Positions 31,839 through 40,120 of a stretch of 64,000 nucleotides of DNA are shown in pieces. Under the pieces are notes generated by a model, which saw nothing but the letters and a program-made list of their open reading frames with translations, did no database searches and was not told the DNA's origin. The stretch is from CAYOWQ01 sp964407695 (lineage in GTDB: Bacteria; Planctomycetota; Phycisphaerae; Phycisphaerales; SM1A02), in assembly GCA_964407695.1 (NCBI GenBank), contig CAYOWQ010000008.1:124001-188000 (forward strand), in the 5' to 3' direction. Positions within the stretch are counted from its first letter, which is position 1. The number at the start of each line of letters is the position of its first letter. The position numbers were made by a program, and so were the translations under genes.

Positions 31839-33662
31839 ATGCAGCACTTCTGGTCTTTCGCCCGCGCGATGCTCCGCCACCGTGCCATGCTGGCCGTGGC
31901 CCTGTTGTGCGCCACCGTCTCCGCAGGCGGACTGGGCGCGGGGATTCTCAGCCTCGGCCCTTTGCTGAAGGCGATTCTCAAACCCGACGGGCACTCGCTG
32001 GTCGAGCAGGCCCACACCTACAACGACTCAGATCCCGTTGTCCAGGTTCCTGCCTGGGTCATCGAGCGCCTGCCGGAAGATCCGTTCAAGGGCGTCGTCC
32101 TGATTCTGGTTGGCATCGCCGTGCTGACCATCTTCGGCAACGTCGCCGGGTTCTTCCATGAGTATCTGGCCGCGACCGTCAGCACCCGCGCAATCTCCCG
32201 CATCCGCCTTGTGGTCTTTCGAGCTGTTATGCGCCGATCCCTCAGCGCGGTCATGCTCCGCGGTTCCAGCGAGTATGTCAGCCGCGTCGTTCGCGACACC
32301 GTCGAACTCCAGCGCGGCTTCTATGTCCTCGTCTCCAAGTCGGTGACGCAAGTCACCAAGGGCACCGCTGCGTTCATCGCGGCCGTGATCCTGCAGTGGC
32401 AACTCGTGCTCGTCTCGATTGTTGTAGCTCCCCTGCTGGCCATTATTCTTCGAAAAATCGGCACTCGCATTCGCCGCGGCACCCGCGGCGCCCTCAAGGC
32501 TCAGGAAGGTCTTCTGCGAGTGAGCCACGAATCCGTGGCCGGCCTTCGTACCGTCAAGGTCAATACCGGCGAGTTGCTGGCTCTGAGGCGATTCCACCGA
32601 GAGAATCTCACGGTCCTTCACGAGGAACTTCGCGTCCGAGTCGCCCGCGCCTTCGGCAGCCCCTTGATCGAAACGCTGGCGCTGCTCGTCATCCTCGCGC
32701 TGGCGGCATTCGCCGCGAAACAGATCATCACCGGCGATCTGACCTTCGAACGATTTAGCCTGTCGCTGGCGGCCCTGGGTATCGCCGGCTCCTGCTTCAA
32801 GCCTCTCACCGCATTGGTCAACGACATTCAGGCGGCCGCCGCCCCGGCGGAGCGCTTGGGCGAGATTCTCGCCGAGCATCAGGAAGTGGCGAATATCGAC
32901 GCACCGCGCCTGCCTCGCCACCATCGATCAATCGAGTTCGTGGACCTGAGCTTCAGGTATCCCAGCGCGGAGGTGGAGGCTCTCTCGAATGTCAACCTGA
33001 ATGTTCTGCACGGCGAGAAGGTCGCCATCGTCGGACCCAACGGCTGCGGCAAGACGACCCTTTTGTCGATGGTTCCGAGGCTTCTCGATCCTGTGTCGGG
33101 CTCGATTCGAATTGACGGTACAAACATTGCGGAAGTCAACCTTCGCAGTCTGCGCGACCAGATCGCCGTGGTCACCCAGGAAACAGTACTCCTGAAAGGC
33201 TCGATTCGCGAGAACATCACCTTCGGTCGCCGTGGTGTGACCCGCGAGATGATCGATGAGGCGATTCGGGACGCTCGCGCGGAGTCATTTATCCGGGAGT
33301 TGCCGGGCGGGCTCGATGCACCTGTGGCCGAACATGGAGCGTCGCTTTCAGGCGGTCAGCGACAGCGCATCGCGATCGCGCGGGCAATTCTGCGCAACCC
33401 GGCGATTCTGATTCTTGATGAGGCCACGAGCCAGATCGATGCTGAAAGCGAGCACCAGATCAACGCCGCCCTCGACGAATTCTGCCGCGGCCGAACCACC
33501 CTGATCATCGCACACCGCCTTTCAACGGTGCTGAGCGCAGACCGGATCGTCGTCATGGATGCCGGAAGGATCGTGGATTCCGGGCTTCACGACCAGCTCT
33601 TGGGTCGATGCGACGTCTATCGCCGGCTGGCTAGCACGCAACTCATGCCGGCAGCGGTTTGA
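31839..33662 (+). CDS. ABC exporter, MsbA-like (fused membrane and ATPase domains)
   Basis: A 607-residue half-transporter with both domains on one chain. About six membrane spans lie in residues 10-320 (AMLAVALLCATVSAGGLG and VVLILVGIAVLTIFGNVAGF). The ATPase part has Walker A GPNGCGKTT at about 399-407, the Q-loop AVVTQETVLL, signature LSGGQRQRIAIA, Walker B ILILDEATSQ and the H-loop IAHRLSTV. This is the lipid A/lipid-linked exporter group; it would work as a homodimer, moving a lipid or lipid-linked substrate outward. Substrate unproven. It shares no close operon with envelope genes, but plsY and LPS genes occur elsewhere in the window. Confidence 0.9.
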   Translation: MQHFWSFARAMLRHRAMLAVALLCATVSAGGLGAGILSLGPLLKAILKPDGHSLVEQAHTYNDSDPVVQVPAWVIERLPEDPFKGVVLILVGIAVLTIFGNVAGFFHEYLAATVSTRAISRIRLVVFRAVMRRSLSAVMLRGSSEYVSRVVRDTVELQRGFYVLVSKSVTQVTKGTAAFIAAVILQWQLVLVSIVVAPLLAIILRKIGTRIRRGTRGALKAQEGLLRVSHESVAGLRTVKVNTGELLALRRFHRENLTVLHEELRVRVARAFGSPLIETLALLVILALAAFAAKQIITGDLTFERFSLSLAALGIAGSCFKPLTALVNDIQAAAAPAERLGEILAEHQEVANIDAPRLPRHHRSIEFVDLSFRYPSAEVEALSNVNLNVLHGEKVAIVGPNGCGKTTLLSMVPRLLDPVSGSIRIDGTNIAEVNLRSLRDQIAVVTQETVLLKGSIRENITFGRRGVTREMIDEAIRDARAESFIRELPGGLDAPVAEHGASLSGGQRQRIAIARAILRNPAILILDEATSQIDAESEHQINAALDEFCRGRTTLIIAHRLSTVLSADRIVVMDAGRIVDSGLHDQLLGRCDVYRRLASTQLMPAAV

Positions 33663-33679
33663 CGCCCGATCTCATGTTG

Positions 33680-34096
33680 TCAGTTGCTGGGTGCAATCGC
33701 CACGCGCGAGGCAAGCACATCCATCGAGAAGGCTTCGTCGAAGTCGTAGACCGATCGAAAGTCCTCGAGTGTGTCGTTGTCGGTCTTGGAGAGCAGGCCG
33801 CAGTCCACCATGGCAAACACGATGCGGCCGAAGTCCTCGGTTCGGTGAATGTGCCAGTGCGACAGGACCGTGGGAGCCAGCAAACCGTAGCGATCGATGG
33901 CGTAGTCACGAAGCCCCATGGAAAGCTGGCGGCCGTTGATATGCCGTTCGTGTTCATCGAGCGAGGACGGATCCTCATGGATGCGGCCGACCGTGAAGTT
34001 CAGGCCTTCGCGCACGAAATCGAAAGCCGCCGGCGGATACGGACCCGCTCGGGCGATGAGTTTCTTCCAGTCAATGACCTGCGTCTGCTCGCTCAT
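33680..34096 (-). CDS. Planctomycetes/Verrucomicrobia-restricted protein, Minf_1886 family
   Basis: A 138-residue protein that I recognise from the PVC-restricted family often called Minf_1886 (TIGR04138 as I recall). Its central segment YPPAAFDFVREGLNFTV and the later SHWHIHRTEDFGRIVFAMVD and LLSKTDNDTLEDFRSVYDFD are the conserved blocks. No enzymatic motif is obvious and the function is unknown. It is convergent with the MsbA-like gene (17 bases between stops), and the mpg/amidohydrolase genes follow on the same strand further right. Confidence 0.9.
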   Translation of the reverse strand: MSEQTQVIDWKKLIARAGPYPPAAFDFVREGLNFTVGRIHEDPSSLDEHERHINGRQLSMGLRDYAIDRYGLLAPTVLSHWHIHRTEDFGRIVFAMVDCGLLSKTDNDTLEDFRSVYDFDEAFSMDVLASRVAIAPSN

Positions 34097-34162
34097 GGTT
34101 GAACAGCTACCTCTGGAGGTGAACCCACGATGGTACGACGATCGGACCTCGCGAGTCGAGTT

Positions 34163-34777
34163 TCATCCCCTATTCTTCGGTCCGGAGACGTGGAAGTTCC
34201 CCAAAATGAAATAGCGAAGCGGTTTCGCCGCCCAAGGCCCGGCATACGCAACACCGATTCGGGGTGACACGCCAATGCAGGCGGTCGGCAAGGTTCGATA
34301 TCGAATTCGTTCGATCCAGAGGCGATCGCCGGCTGTCAGATTCTCACCGTCGAGCGTTCGATCAATCTCCAGCGCCTGGGTGAGGCGGGCCGGGCCGGAG
34401 CAAAGGCGCGTCGGCGATTTCGTGTTTCGGTTGGATTGCATCCGGTCGATGCCTTCATCCGGCTCAAGCGCCCGGATCAGCACCGCCACCCCTTCATCCA
34501 CCTCGCCGGCCACCACGTTCATGCAGTAATGCATTCCATAGGTGAAATACACGTAGGCGTGCCCCCCGGCGAGATACATCGACTCGTTGCGCGGCGTGCG
34601 CCGACCGCGAGCGGTGTGGGCCGCAAGGTCCTCTGCACCCAGATACGCCTCGGTCTCCACGATGATTCCGCTCAGCCGCACACCCTTGATCTTTCGGACC
34701 AGCCGTTGGCCGAGGAGCCGACGGGCCAGCGAAACGGGATCGCGGCGAAAGTCGGTGAATCGTTCGGCTACCGCCAA
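34163..34777 (-). CDS. mpg: DNA-3-methyladenine glycosylase, Aag/Mpg type
   Basis: A 204-residue enzyme of the mammalian-type AAG fold that flips out and removes alkylated purines and hypoxanthine. Markers are LARRLLGQRLVR, the catalytic Glu in SGIIVETEAYLG, GRRTPRNESMYLAGGHAYVY, TYGMHYCMNVVAG, RLCSGPARLTQAL and a C-terminal SPRIGVAYAG. It has the typical short bacterial length. Its start overlaps the stop of the amidohydrolase gene (34768-34777), so both are co-translated on one mRNA. Confidence 0.93.
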   Translation of the reverse strand: MAVAERFTDFRRDPVSLARRLLGQRLVRKIKGVRLSGIIVETEAYLGAEDLAAHTARGRRTPRNESMYLAGGHAYVYFTYGMHYCMNVVAGEVDEGVAVLIRALEPDEGIDRMQSNRNTKSPTRLCSGPARLTQALEIDRTLDGENLTAGDRLWIERIRYRTLPTACIGVSPRIGVAYAGPWAAKPLRYFILGNFHVSGPKNRG

Positions 34778-36003
34778 GTAGCACCCTCATGGGGACCGAG
34801 AATCCATCGCGGCGGGTTGGAGTTTCGGAAAGCGTCGGCAATGGGGTCCGACTCATTATCAACATCAATCGCGAGAACTCCCGCCACGCGTCCGATACTG
34901 AACCGGAACGCCAGTGGGTCCAGTCCGAGCGCTTCGGCCGCATTTACGGTGGAAAGGCGAATCAGCGTCTTGGGGGCGGTACCATCGCGACGAGAGAGCA
35001 TCCGCAGGTCGTCAAGCGGGCTGATTCGATCAGGCGTATCAAGGCAGATCAGGCTGTCGGTAGCGACGACGACGTTGAGGCCTCGATCAATCATCGCCTG
35101 ATACTGATGCGGCTGATGTCCGGGCGCGGGGTGGCCGAAATAGGCGCTGGCGCGGGGGCAATAGGCCACCGTCACCGGCCACGAGGCCATGAGATCCAGG
35201 TGCTGCGGCTCGGGATAGTTGACGTGGGCGGCGATGAATGGGGCTGACCTGAGTGGCTCGGCGAGGAGGTCGATGGGATGGAGGCCCGCGCCGATGACAG
35301 AAGGATCCCAGACGCCGATTCGTTGCAGCATGTCGCGCAGGGGACCATCGCCGTTTCGGGTGAATTGAATCTCGTCCAGCGTTTCCGCCAGGTGGGTGGC
35401 GAGGGGCAGTCCGGATGTGGCCGCAGCGTGATAGAGGGCCGGATCGCACGAGTACGGTGCATGCGGCTGGAGCCCGAGGCGGATCGGCCCTTCGAGCCGA
35501 GGAGGAGCGACGAGAAATTCCGCCAGCCAGTCGATGGACGCCTGCCGGCGTCCGCCGATCCCGAAAAATTCGAGATAGGAAACTCCGGCCATTCCTGAGC
35601 GCTGGAGGGCATGAACGGCCTCAACCGAACGAATGCCTGCGATATCACCGACGGCGGCCACGCCGCCAGCCCAGGAGAGCCTGACCCCCCTGGTCACTGC
35701 CTCACGAATTCGGTCGGGGTCTTGAGAGCGGTGTGACCGCACCAGGTCGACCCAGGAGTCAAATGATCCGGTGTATGGACGTGGCCCCAGTGCTGAGAGG
35801 TCGAGATGGGTATGGGCGTTGGCCAGGGCGGGAATCAGGACCGCGCGGTGGTGAATCCGGGGCACGTCCAGCCCGGGCGCGCCCAGCGACGCCGGGCTTC
35901 CTACCGCGATGATGTCGTCGCCTTCGGTCAGGATCGCGCCGGGCGAAATGAGCCGATCGGCATCGAGAATCGCGGCGGCATAATGAAAGACCCGAGATTT
36001 CAT
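34768..36003 (-). CDS. amidohydrolase (metal-dependent hydrolase, nucleoside/aminodeoxyfutalosine-deaminase-like)
   Basis: A 411-residue TIM-barrel amidohydrolase. The metal-binding HxH is in ANAHTHLDLSALG, with the later His ligands in QPHAPYSCDPAL and THLAET, and the final metal Asp in VVATDSLICLDTPD. This is the subgroup with chlorohydrolases, guanine deaminase, S-adenosylhomocysteine deaminase and aminodeoxyfutalosine deaminase (MqnX). The exact substrate cannot be told; a role in menaquinone synthesis by the futalosine route is one option, since no other mqn gene is seen here. The start ATG at 36003 is inferred, as the upstream in-frame extension is divergent-promoter sequence. Confidence 0.82.
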   Translation of the reverse strand: MKSRVFHYAAAILDADRLISPGAILTEGDDIIAVGSPASLGAPGLDVPRIHHRAVLIPALANAHTHLDLSALGPRPYTGSFDSWVDLVRSHRSQDPDRIREAVTRGVRLSWAGGVAAVGDIAGIRSVEAVHALQRSGMAGVSYLEFFGIGGRRQASIDWLAEFLVAPPRLEGPIRLGLQPHAPYSCDPALYHAAATSGLPLATHLAETLDEIQFTRNGDGPLRDMLQRIGVWDPSVIGAGLHPIDLLAEPLRSAPFIAAHVNYPEPQHLDLMASWPVTVAYCPRASAYFGHPAPGHQPHQYQAMIDRGLNVVVATDSLICLDTPDRISPLDDLRMLSRRDGTAPKTLIRLSTVNAAEALGLDPLAFRFSIGRVAGVLAIDVDNESDPIADAFRNSNPPRWILGPHEGATWR

Positions 36004-36123
36004 GAGGAGTTCATGGACCGACCGATCAACTATCGTGATCAGCGGGGATGGGTACACTACCCTGATTCTGAAGCTCAAGCGGCTTTGCAACGCCGCAAAT
36101 TGGCAGAACGAGAGGAACCTTTC

Positions 36124-36969
36124 ATGATTCGAACCACCCTTCTTGCGAGCGTTTCGGTCCTTGGTCTTGCGGCGTGCGTGCCGCAGTCGCAGTACGACGA
36201 CCTCATGAACGCCTTTCGCTCTCAGGAGCAGCAATTGCTCGCGGCCCAATCGGATCTGGAGACCTCAAGGGCCAACGCGGATACGTTGCGAGCGCAGTTG
36301 GCGCAGGCAATGGAGGACCTGAAGAGCGGCCTGGTGGACCGCGATGAGATTAACGCCCGCCTCGACAAGCTGCTCACGGACTACAACGACCTGCTGAACC
36401 GTCCGACGGCGGTCGGCATGCTTCCGTCGGGCATGGATTCCGCACTTCGGCAGCTTGCAGAACAATTCCCGCAACTGTTGACCTACGACCCGACCCGCGG
36501 CATGTTGAGGTTCAACAATGATTTCACGTTTGACCTGGGATCGGCGGAGTTGAAGCCGCAGGCGCGCCAGCTCATTCCGACGCTGGCCCAGATCATGAAC
36601 TCCAGTGATGCGTCGGGTCTTGAGGCAATCGTCGTCGGCCACACGGACAACGTGCCGGTCTCCAAGCCGGAGACCCAGCGGCTGCATCGCAATAACGTGG
36701 GCCTCTCGGTGCACCGATCCATCTCGGTCCGTGATGCGCTGGTGAACGGCGGCGTGTCGCCAAACCGGTTCATGGTGGCGGGCTTCGGCGAATATCGCCC
36801 GATTGTTCAGAACCAGGGCTCGCGAGGCGCTGCGGAGAATCGGCGCGTGGAGATCTTCTTCCGTCCGATGCCGGCGTCGGGTGTGTTGCCTGCCGGAGGG
36901 CAATCCGAGCCTGAAAAGGGTGGAGTGCCCGCCAAGCCGGTCACACAACCGGAAGAACCGCTGAAGTAA
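36124..36969 (+). CDS. OmpA/Pal-like peptidoglycan-associated lipoprotein
   Basis: A 281-residue protein with a lipobox SVLGLAACVPQ (Cys at about 18), an SD of AGAGGAAC upstream of the ATG, and a coiled-coil N-terminal region (QSQYDDLMNAFRSQEQQLLA and DLETSRANADTLRAQLAQ). The C-terminal OmpA-like domain at about 130-255 carries VVGHTDNVPVSKPETQRLH, NVGLSVHRSISVRDALVNGG and ENRRVEIFF. The NxxLSxxRA/xxV motif reads NVGLSVHRSISV, so peptidoglycan binding is expected. It is divergent from the amidohydrolase, 120 bases apart, and followed by a 365-base non-coding stretch. Confidence 0.9.
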   Translation: MIRTTLLASVSVLGLAACVPQSQYDDLMNAFRSQEQQLLAAQSDLETSRANADTLRAQLAQAMEDLKSGLVDRDEINARLDKLLTDYNDLLNRPTAVGMLPSGMDSALRQLAEQFPQLLTYDPTRGMLRFNNDFTFDLGSAELKPQARQLIPTLAQIMNSSDASGLEAIVVGHTDNVPVSKPETQRLHRNNVGLSVHRSISVRDALVNGGVSPNRFMVAGFGEYRPIVQNQGSRGAAENRRVEIFFRPMPASGVLPAGGQSEPEKGGVPAKPVTQPEEPLK

Positions 36970-37334
36970 ACGGATGTAGTCGAGAGTTCGTTCTCGCTGC
37001 TCGGCAGCAGGTCAGCGCGACCGTTGCGCATCCATTTCGTTGCTTGGATACTGGGTGAAGTTCGATCATGCGCTGCGGGGGATTGGCACCCCGCCCGGGG
37101 TCGGGTGTGGCCGCACTCATGGGCCACGGGACGAATTTGCCGTGTTAAGACAGGCAATTCCTGCATTCTTCATACCTCCGAGGAGTGGTGTTGCGGCGGC
37201 AACGCTTGAATGTGGCGCGCCGATCCGGTTCGGGTCGTTCTCTCTGAGGGGTCCTGCTGAACAAGCGAGTTCAGCACAAACCCCTCAAACGGTTCCAAGC
37301 CCATCGCGGCACGGAACACCAAGGAGAGAACACC
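36970..37334. other. intergenic region, 365 bases, no gene supported
   Basis: Small frames on both strands are short and look like chance products of the high GC. A perfect two-part hairpin at 37246-37286 and a strong ribosome-binding site (AAGGAG) near 37322 belong to the leader of the next gene. A CGAGA/TCTCG stem of 5 bp (about 36981-36996) follows the OmpA-like gene; it lacks a T-run. No clear sigma70 promoter is seen. Confidence 0.7.
37246..37286 (+). promoter_or_regulatory. leader hairpin upstream of the dockerin-tailed secreted protein
   Basis: GAGGGGT (37246-37252) pairs with ACCCCTC (37280-37286), and GCTGAAC (37256-37262) pairs with GTTCAGC (37269-37275). The stem is 14 bp in two blocks with a CCT/ACAA internal loop and a hexaloop AAGCGA. 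It ends 49 bases before the ATG and has no T-run, so it is a 5' UTR structure, not a terminator. Confidence 0.7.
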
Positions 37335-38240
37335 ATGCTGGCCAAGAACACCAATCGGAACTTTGTGAATTCCAAACAGAGCCTTGCATCGCCTGCACTG
37401 GGCCTCGCCCTGAGCCTCGGCGCTGCGGGAATCGCCCAGGCCGATGTGATCTTCGCGGATCCATGGACCCCGATGCCTGAAATCGGCCTGTCACTGAACG
37501 GCGCGGAGCCCCTCAGCTTCGAACCGACGGTCAGTGACTGGGGCAGCGGGCTCTATTCCTACAGCCTGACTTCCGACACGCCGGAATGGCTGCTCAAGGT
37601 CGCGCTGACCGCCGATACCGATCTGTACGGCAACGCGTCCATCAACGGGTTCGTGGAATTCACCAACAAGACGTCGGACGTCGTGAACGCGTCGTTCACC
37701 TTTGACCTGCCACTCTGCCCGTTCGCGAAGGACACCTGCTCGATCGGCGCCACCACCATCGTGAAGCTCACCATGGACGACGGCGGCGGTGAGCTGACCT
37801 GCCCGGAAGGCGACAGTCTCTGGTCGGCGAGGGTTGATCAGGAGGCCGCCGCGAAACTCTTCTACGGTCCGTTCTGCATGTCGGGCACCGGCAAGGGCAC
37901 TGCGAGCACCAACGCCTCCTTCGGCGCTCCGTATCCCGCCATGGTCCTTGACCAGGGTGCTTCAAGCTTCGGCGTTCGGTACTGCTTCGGATTGACCGGC
38001 AATGACAAGGTGCGGTTCACCAACCTGTACATGGTCGGTGCAAACGAGGCAGACATCGTGGATTGCTCAGATGACGCTGAGGCGATGCCCGGCGACATCA
38101 CCGGAGACGGCGTCGTCGACGGCATGGACCTCGGGCTGCTGATCAGCAGCTGGGGTTCGGACGACCCGGCCTGCGACCTCAACGCTGACGGAATCGTCGA
38201 TGGTGCTGATCTTGGTGAGTTGTTTGCGAACTGGTCCTGA
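37335..38240 (+). CDS. secreted protein with dockerin-like C-terminus
   Basis: A 301-residue exported protein with AAGGAGAG 8 bases upstream of the ATG. It has a long signal peptide (SPALGLALSLGAAGIAQA) and a beta-rich body of about 200 residues with paired Cys (FDLPLCPFAKDTCSIG, ELTCPEG, SVRYCFG-like YCFGLTG), probably disulfide-linked. The last 50 residues contain GDITGDGVVDGMDLGLLISS and LNADGIVDGADLGELFAN, two EF-hand-like dockerin repeats. The protein ends in WS two residues after the final aromatic, as the other dockerin-tailed protein ends in WTG. The body is not recognised. It is an isolated gene with its own terminator. Confidence 0.75.
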   Translation: MLAKNTNRNFVNSKQSLASPALGLALSLGAAGIAQADVIFADPWTPMPEIGLSLNGAEPLSFEPTVSDWGSGLYSYSLTSDTPEWLLKVALTADTDLYGNASINGFVEFTNKTSDVVNASFTFDLPLCPFAKDTCSIGATTIVKLTMDDGGGELTCPEGDSLWSARVDQEAAAKLFYGPFCMSGTGKGTASTNASFGAPYPAMVLDQGASSFGVRYCFGLTGNDKVRFTNLYMVGANEADIVDCSDDAEAMPGDITGDGVVDGMDLGLLISSWGSDDPACDLNADGIVDGADLGELFANWS

Positions 38241-38287
38241 ACCTTGCCAACCCCGCCCTCCCGAACGTCACAACGTCGAGGGGTTCA

Positions 38288-38329
38288 GAGGACGCCCGCG
38301 GCCCCGGCCCGGGCGTCCTCACCTTTTTT
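38288..38329 (+). terminator. Rho-independent terminator
   Basis: GAGGACGCCCG (38288-38298) pairs perfectly with CGGGCGTCCTC (38310-38320) around an 11-base loop, followed by ACC and six T. It ends the dockerin-tailed protein transcript. Confidence 0.9.
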
Positions 38330-38407
38330 GCGAATTGATGTTGCCGTGAGGTCCTGTCGTGCGTCGATATCCTTGCACGAGGGTTCCTGATACCCTCCGT
38401 TGCCTCG

Positions 38408-40120
38408 ATGTACGCTCCGCTTCTGACCAATCGCTACCTGACCAGCCGGGTGATTCCGCTCATTGCGGTCGGGGCTGTAGCGCTGTGCGTCGCACTGGTG
38501 ATCGTGGTGATGAGCGTGATGAGCGGGTTTCTCGATCTGCTCCTCTCCAGCGGCCGCAGCCTGATGGGGGATGTCATCGTGACCTATCCGGTCCGCGGCA
38601 TTCCGTATTACGACCGGTTGATCCGGGAGATCGAAGCGCTGCCGGAGGCGGAAGCGGCGACGCCCCTGATCAACACCGTCGGCCTGATGCGCATGCCCTA
38701 TCCCGAAGGGAACCAGAAAGACCTCGTGACGTGCCAGGTGTGGGCGGTGGAGCCGGAGTCGTTCGCCAAGGTGATCGACTATGAGAAGAGCCTGTACTGG
38801 GGGCCGGAGCGGGCGCAGGTGCAGTCGATGGATGGCATGGACGTGATCTCGAACCGGTCCCCCAAGCAACTGAAGGAGGGCGGGCTGACGCTGCACGACC
38901 CGGTGAGCGGCAAACCGGGCGTCGTGGTGGGCATGCACGTCTCGATCCTGAACAAACGGACGCACGAAGGCCAGTACCGGCCGCACTACGCCAACTGGTA
39001 TCTCCCGAATTACTCCGTCAGCCTGCTCCTGGCGCCGACCTCGATCGATGATCGGACGCACACGCTGGATGAAGACATGCTGAAGGATGTGTCGTTTCCC
39101 GTGCTGAACGAGATGTTCACCGGCGTGTACCAGGTGGATAAGCAACGAGTTCTGATGCCTCTGGATGACGCCCAGCAGATGCTCCGCATGGGCAAGGCTG
39201 ACCGGGTGGACCCGAACCTCCTTGATCCCGACACGGGGCTTCCGGCCACTCTTGGCGAGGATCCAGCCCGGGCCACCATGATTCTCGTGCGGGCCAAGGA
39301 GGGCGTGACACCGGGCGCGCTGGCGGAGAGAGTGCGACAGGTGTACGAAGAATTCTGGCAGAAGTTTCCGGATGAGCGCGACCCCGAGGTGAGAGACTAT
39401 TTCGTCCGGCTCACTTCTCTCGGTCACGAGGCACCGTATCCGCCCAGCCCGGCATTCGTGATGGTGAAGACGTGGGAGGAACAGCTGGCCGACCTCATCG
39501 GCCCGGTGAAGAAGGAGCGTGAGCTGCTGCGAGCGCTGTTCTCGATCGTGAACATCGTGTGTGCCGCCCTGATCCTTTCAATCTTCTGGGCCATCGTGTA
39601 CGAGAAGACTCGCGACATCGGCATCCTGCGCTCTGTCGGCGCTTCACGGATCGGGATCGTGTGGATCTTCCTGCGATACGGGCTGGCGGTGGGCATCGTG
39701 GGGTCGATGGTCGGCGCGGGGATGGGATGGCTGGTAACCACGAACATCAATGGAATCCAGACGGTGCTGGCCAATCCTCCGGCGTGGCTGGTGAGCGTGC
39801 TGGTGGTGGCGACACTCATCGTGATGGGACAGACGGGATGGAATTTCGCCAAGGGTCGATTCCTGCCCATCGTCATCGGCATCATGTTGAGCGTGGTCGT
39901 GGGCGGTGTGGCGTTCCTGGTGTATTGGCTGCGGCGAGTGGGCGGCGTCGAAATCTGGAATCCCGAGGTGTACTACTTCAACAGCATTCCCAACACGGTG
40001 GACTGGTTCTCGGCCATGTTCACGATGATCGGGGCGGTGGTGTTCAGCCTGATTGGTGCGGCCTTCCCCGCCGCCAAGGCCGCCGACACCGATCCTGTGC
40101 AGGCGCTTCGATATGAGTGA
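38408..40120 (+). CDS. FtsX-family ABC permease, LolC/LolE-like with extra membrane spans
   Basis: A 570-residue permease. One membrane span lies at about 15-42 (LIAVGAVALCVALVIVVMS). A long extracytoplasmic domain of about 310 residues follows, then the FtsX core from about 380: SIVNIVCAALILSIFWAIVY with YEKTRDIGILRSVGAS, and YGLAVGIVGSMVGAGMGWL. Where LolC/E would continue directly, two more hydrophobic segments intervene (SVLVVATLIVMGQTG and VIGIMLSVVVGGVAFLVYWL), then the canonical end DWFSAMFTMIGAVVFSLIGA and DPVQALRYE. It overlaps the ATPase gene by 8 bases. LolCDE releases lipoproteins from the inner membrane, so a lipoprotein-export role is likely. Confidence 0.87.
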   Translation: MYAPLLTNRYLTSRVIPLIAVGAVALCVALVIVVMSVMSGFLDLLLSSGRSLMGDVIVTYPVRGIPYYDRLIREIEALPEAEAATPLINTVGLMRMPYPEGNQKDLVTCQVWAVEPESFAKVIDYEKSLYWGPERAQVQSMDGMDVISNRSPKQLKEGGLTLHDPVSGKPGVVVGMHVSILNKRTHEGQYRPHYANWYLPNYSVSLLLAPTSIDDRTHTLDEDMLKDVSFPVLNEMFTGVYQVDKQRVLMPLDDAQQMLRMGKADRVDPNLLDPDTGLPATLGEDPARATMILVRAKEGVTPGALAERVRQVYEEFWQKFPDERDPEVRDYFVRLTSLGHEAPYPPSPAFVMVKTWEEQLADLIGPVKKERELLRALFSIVNIVCAALILSIFWAIVYEKTRDIGILRSVGASRIGIVWIFLRYGLAVGIVGSMVGAGMGWLVTTNINGIQTVLANPPAWLVSVLVVATLIVMGQTGWNFAKGRFLPIVIGIMLSVVVGGVAFLVYWLRRVGGVEIWNPEVYYFNSIPNTVDWFSAMFTMIGAVVFSLIGAAFPAAKAADTDPVQALRYE

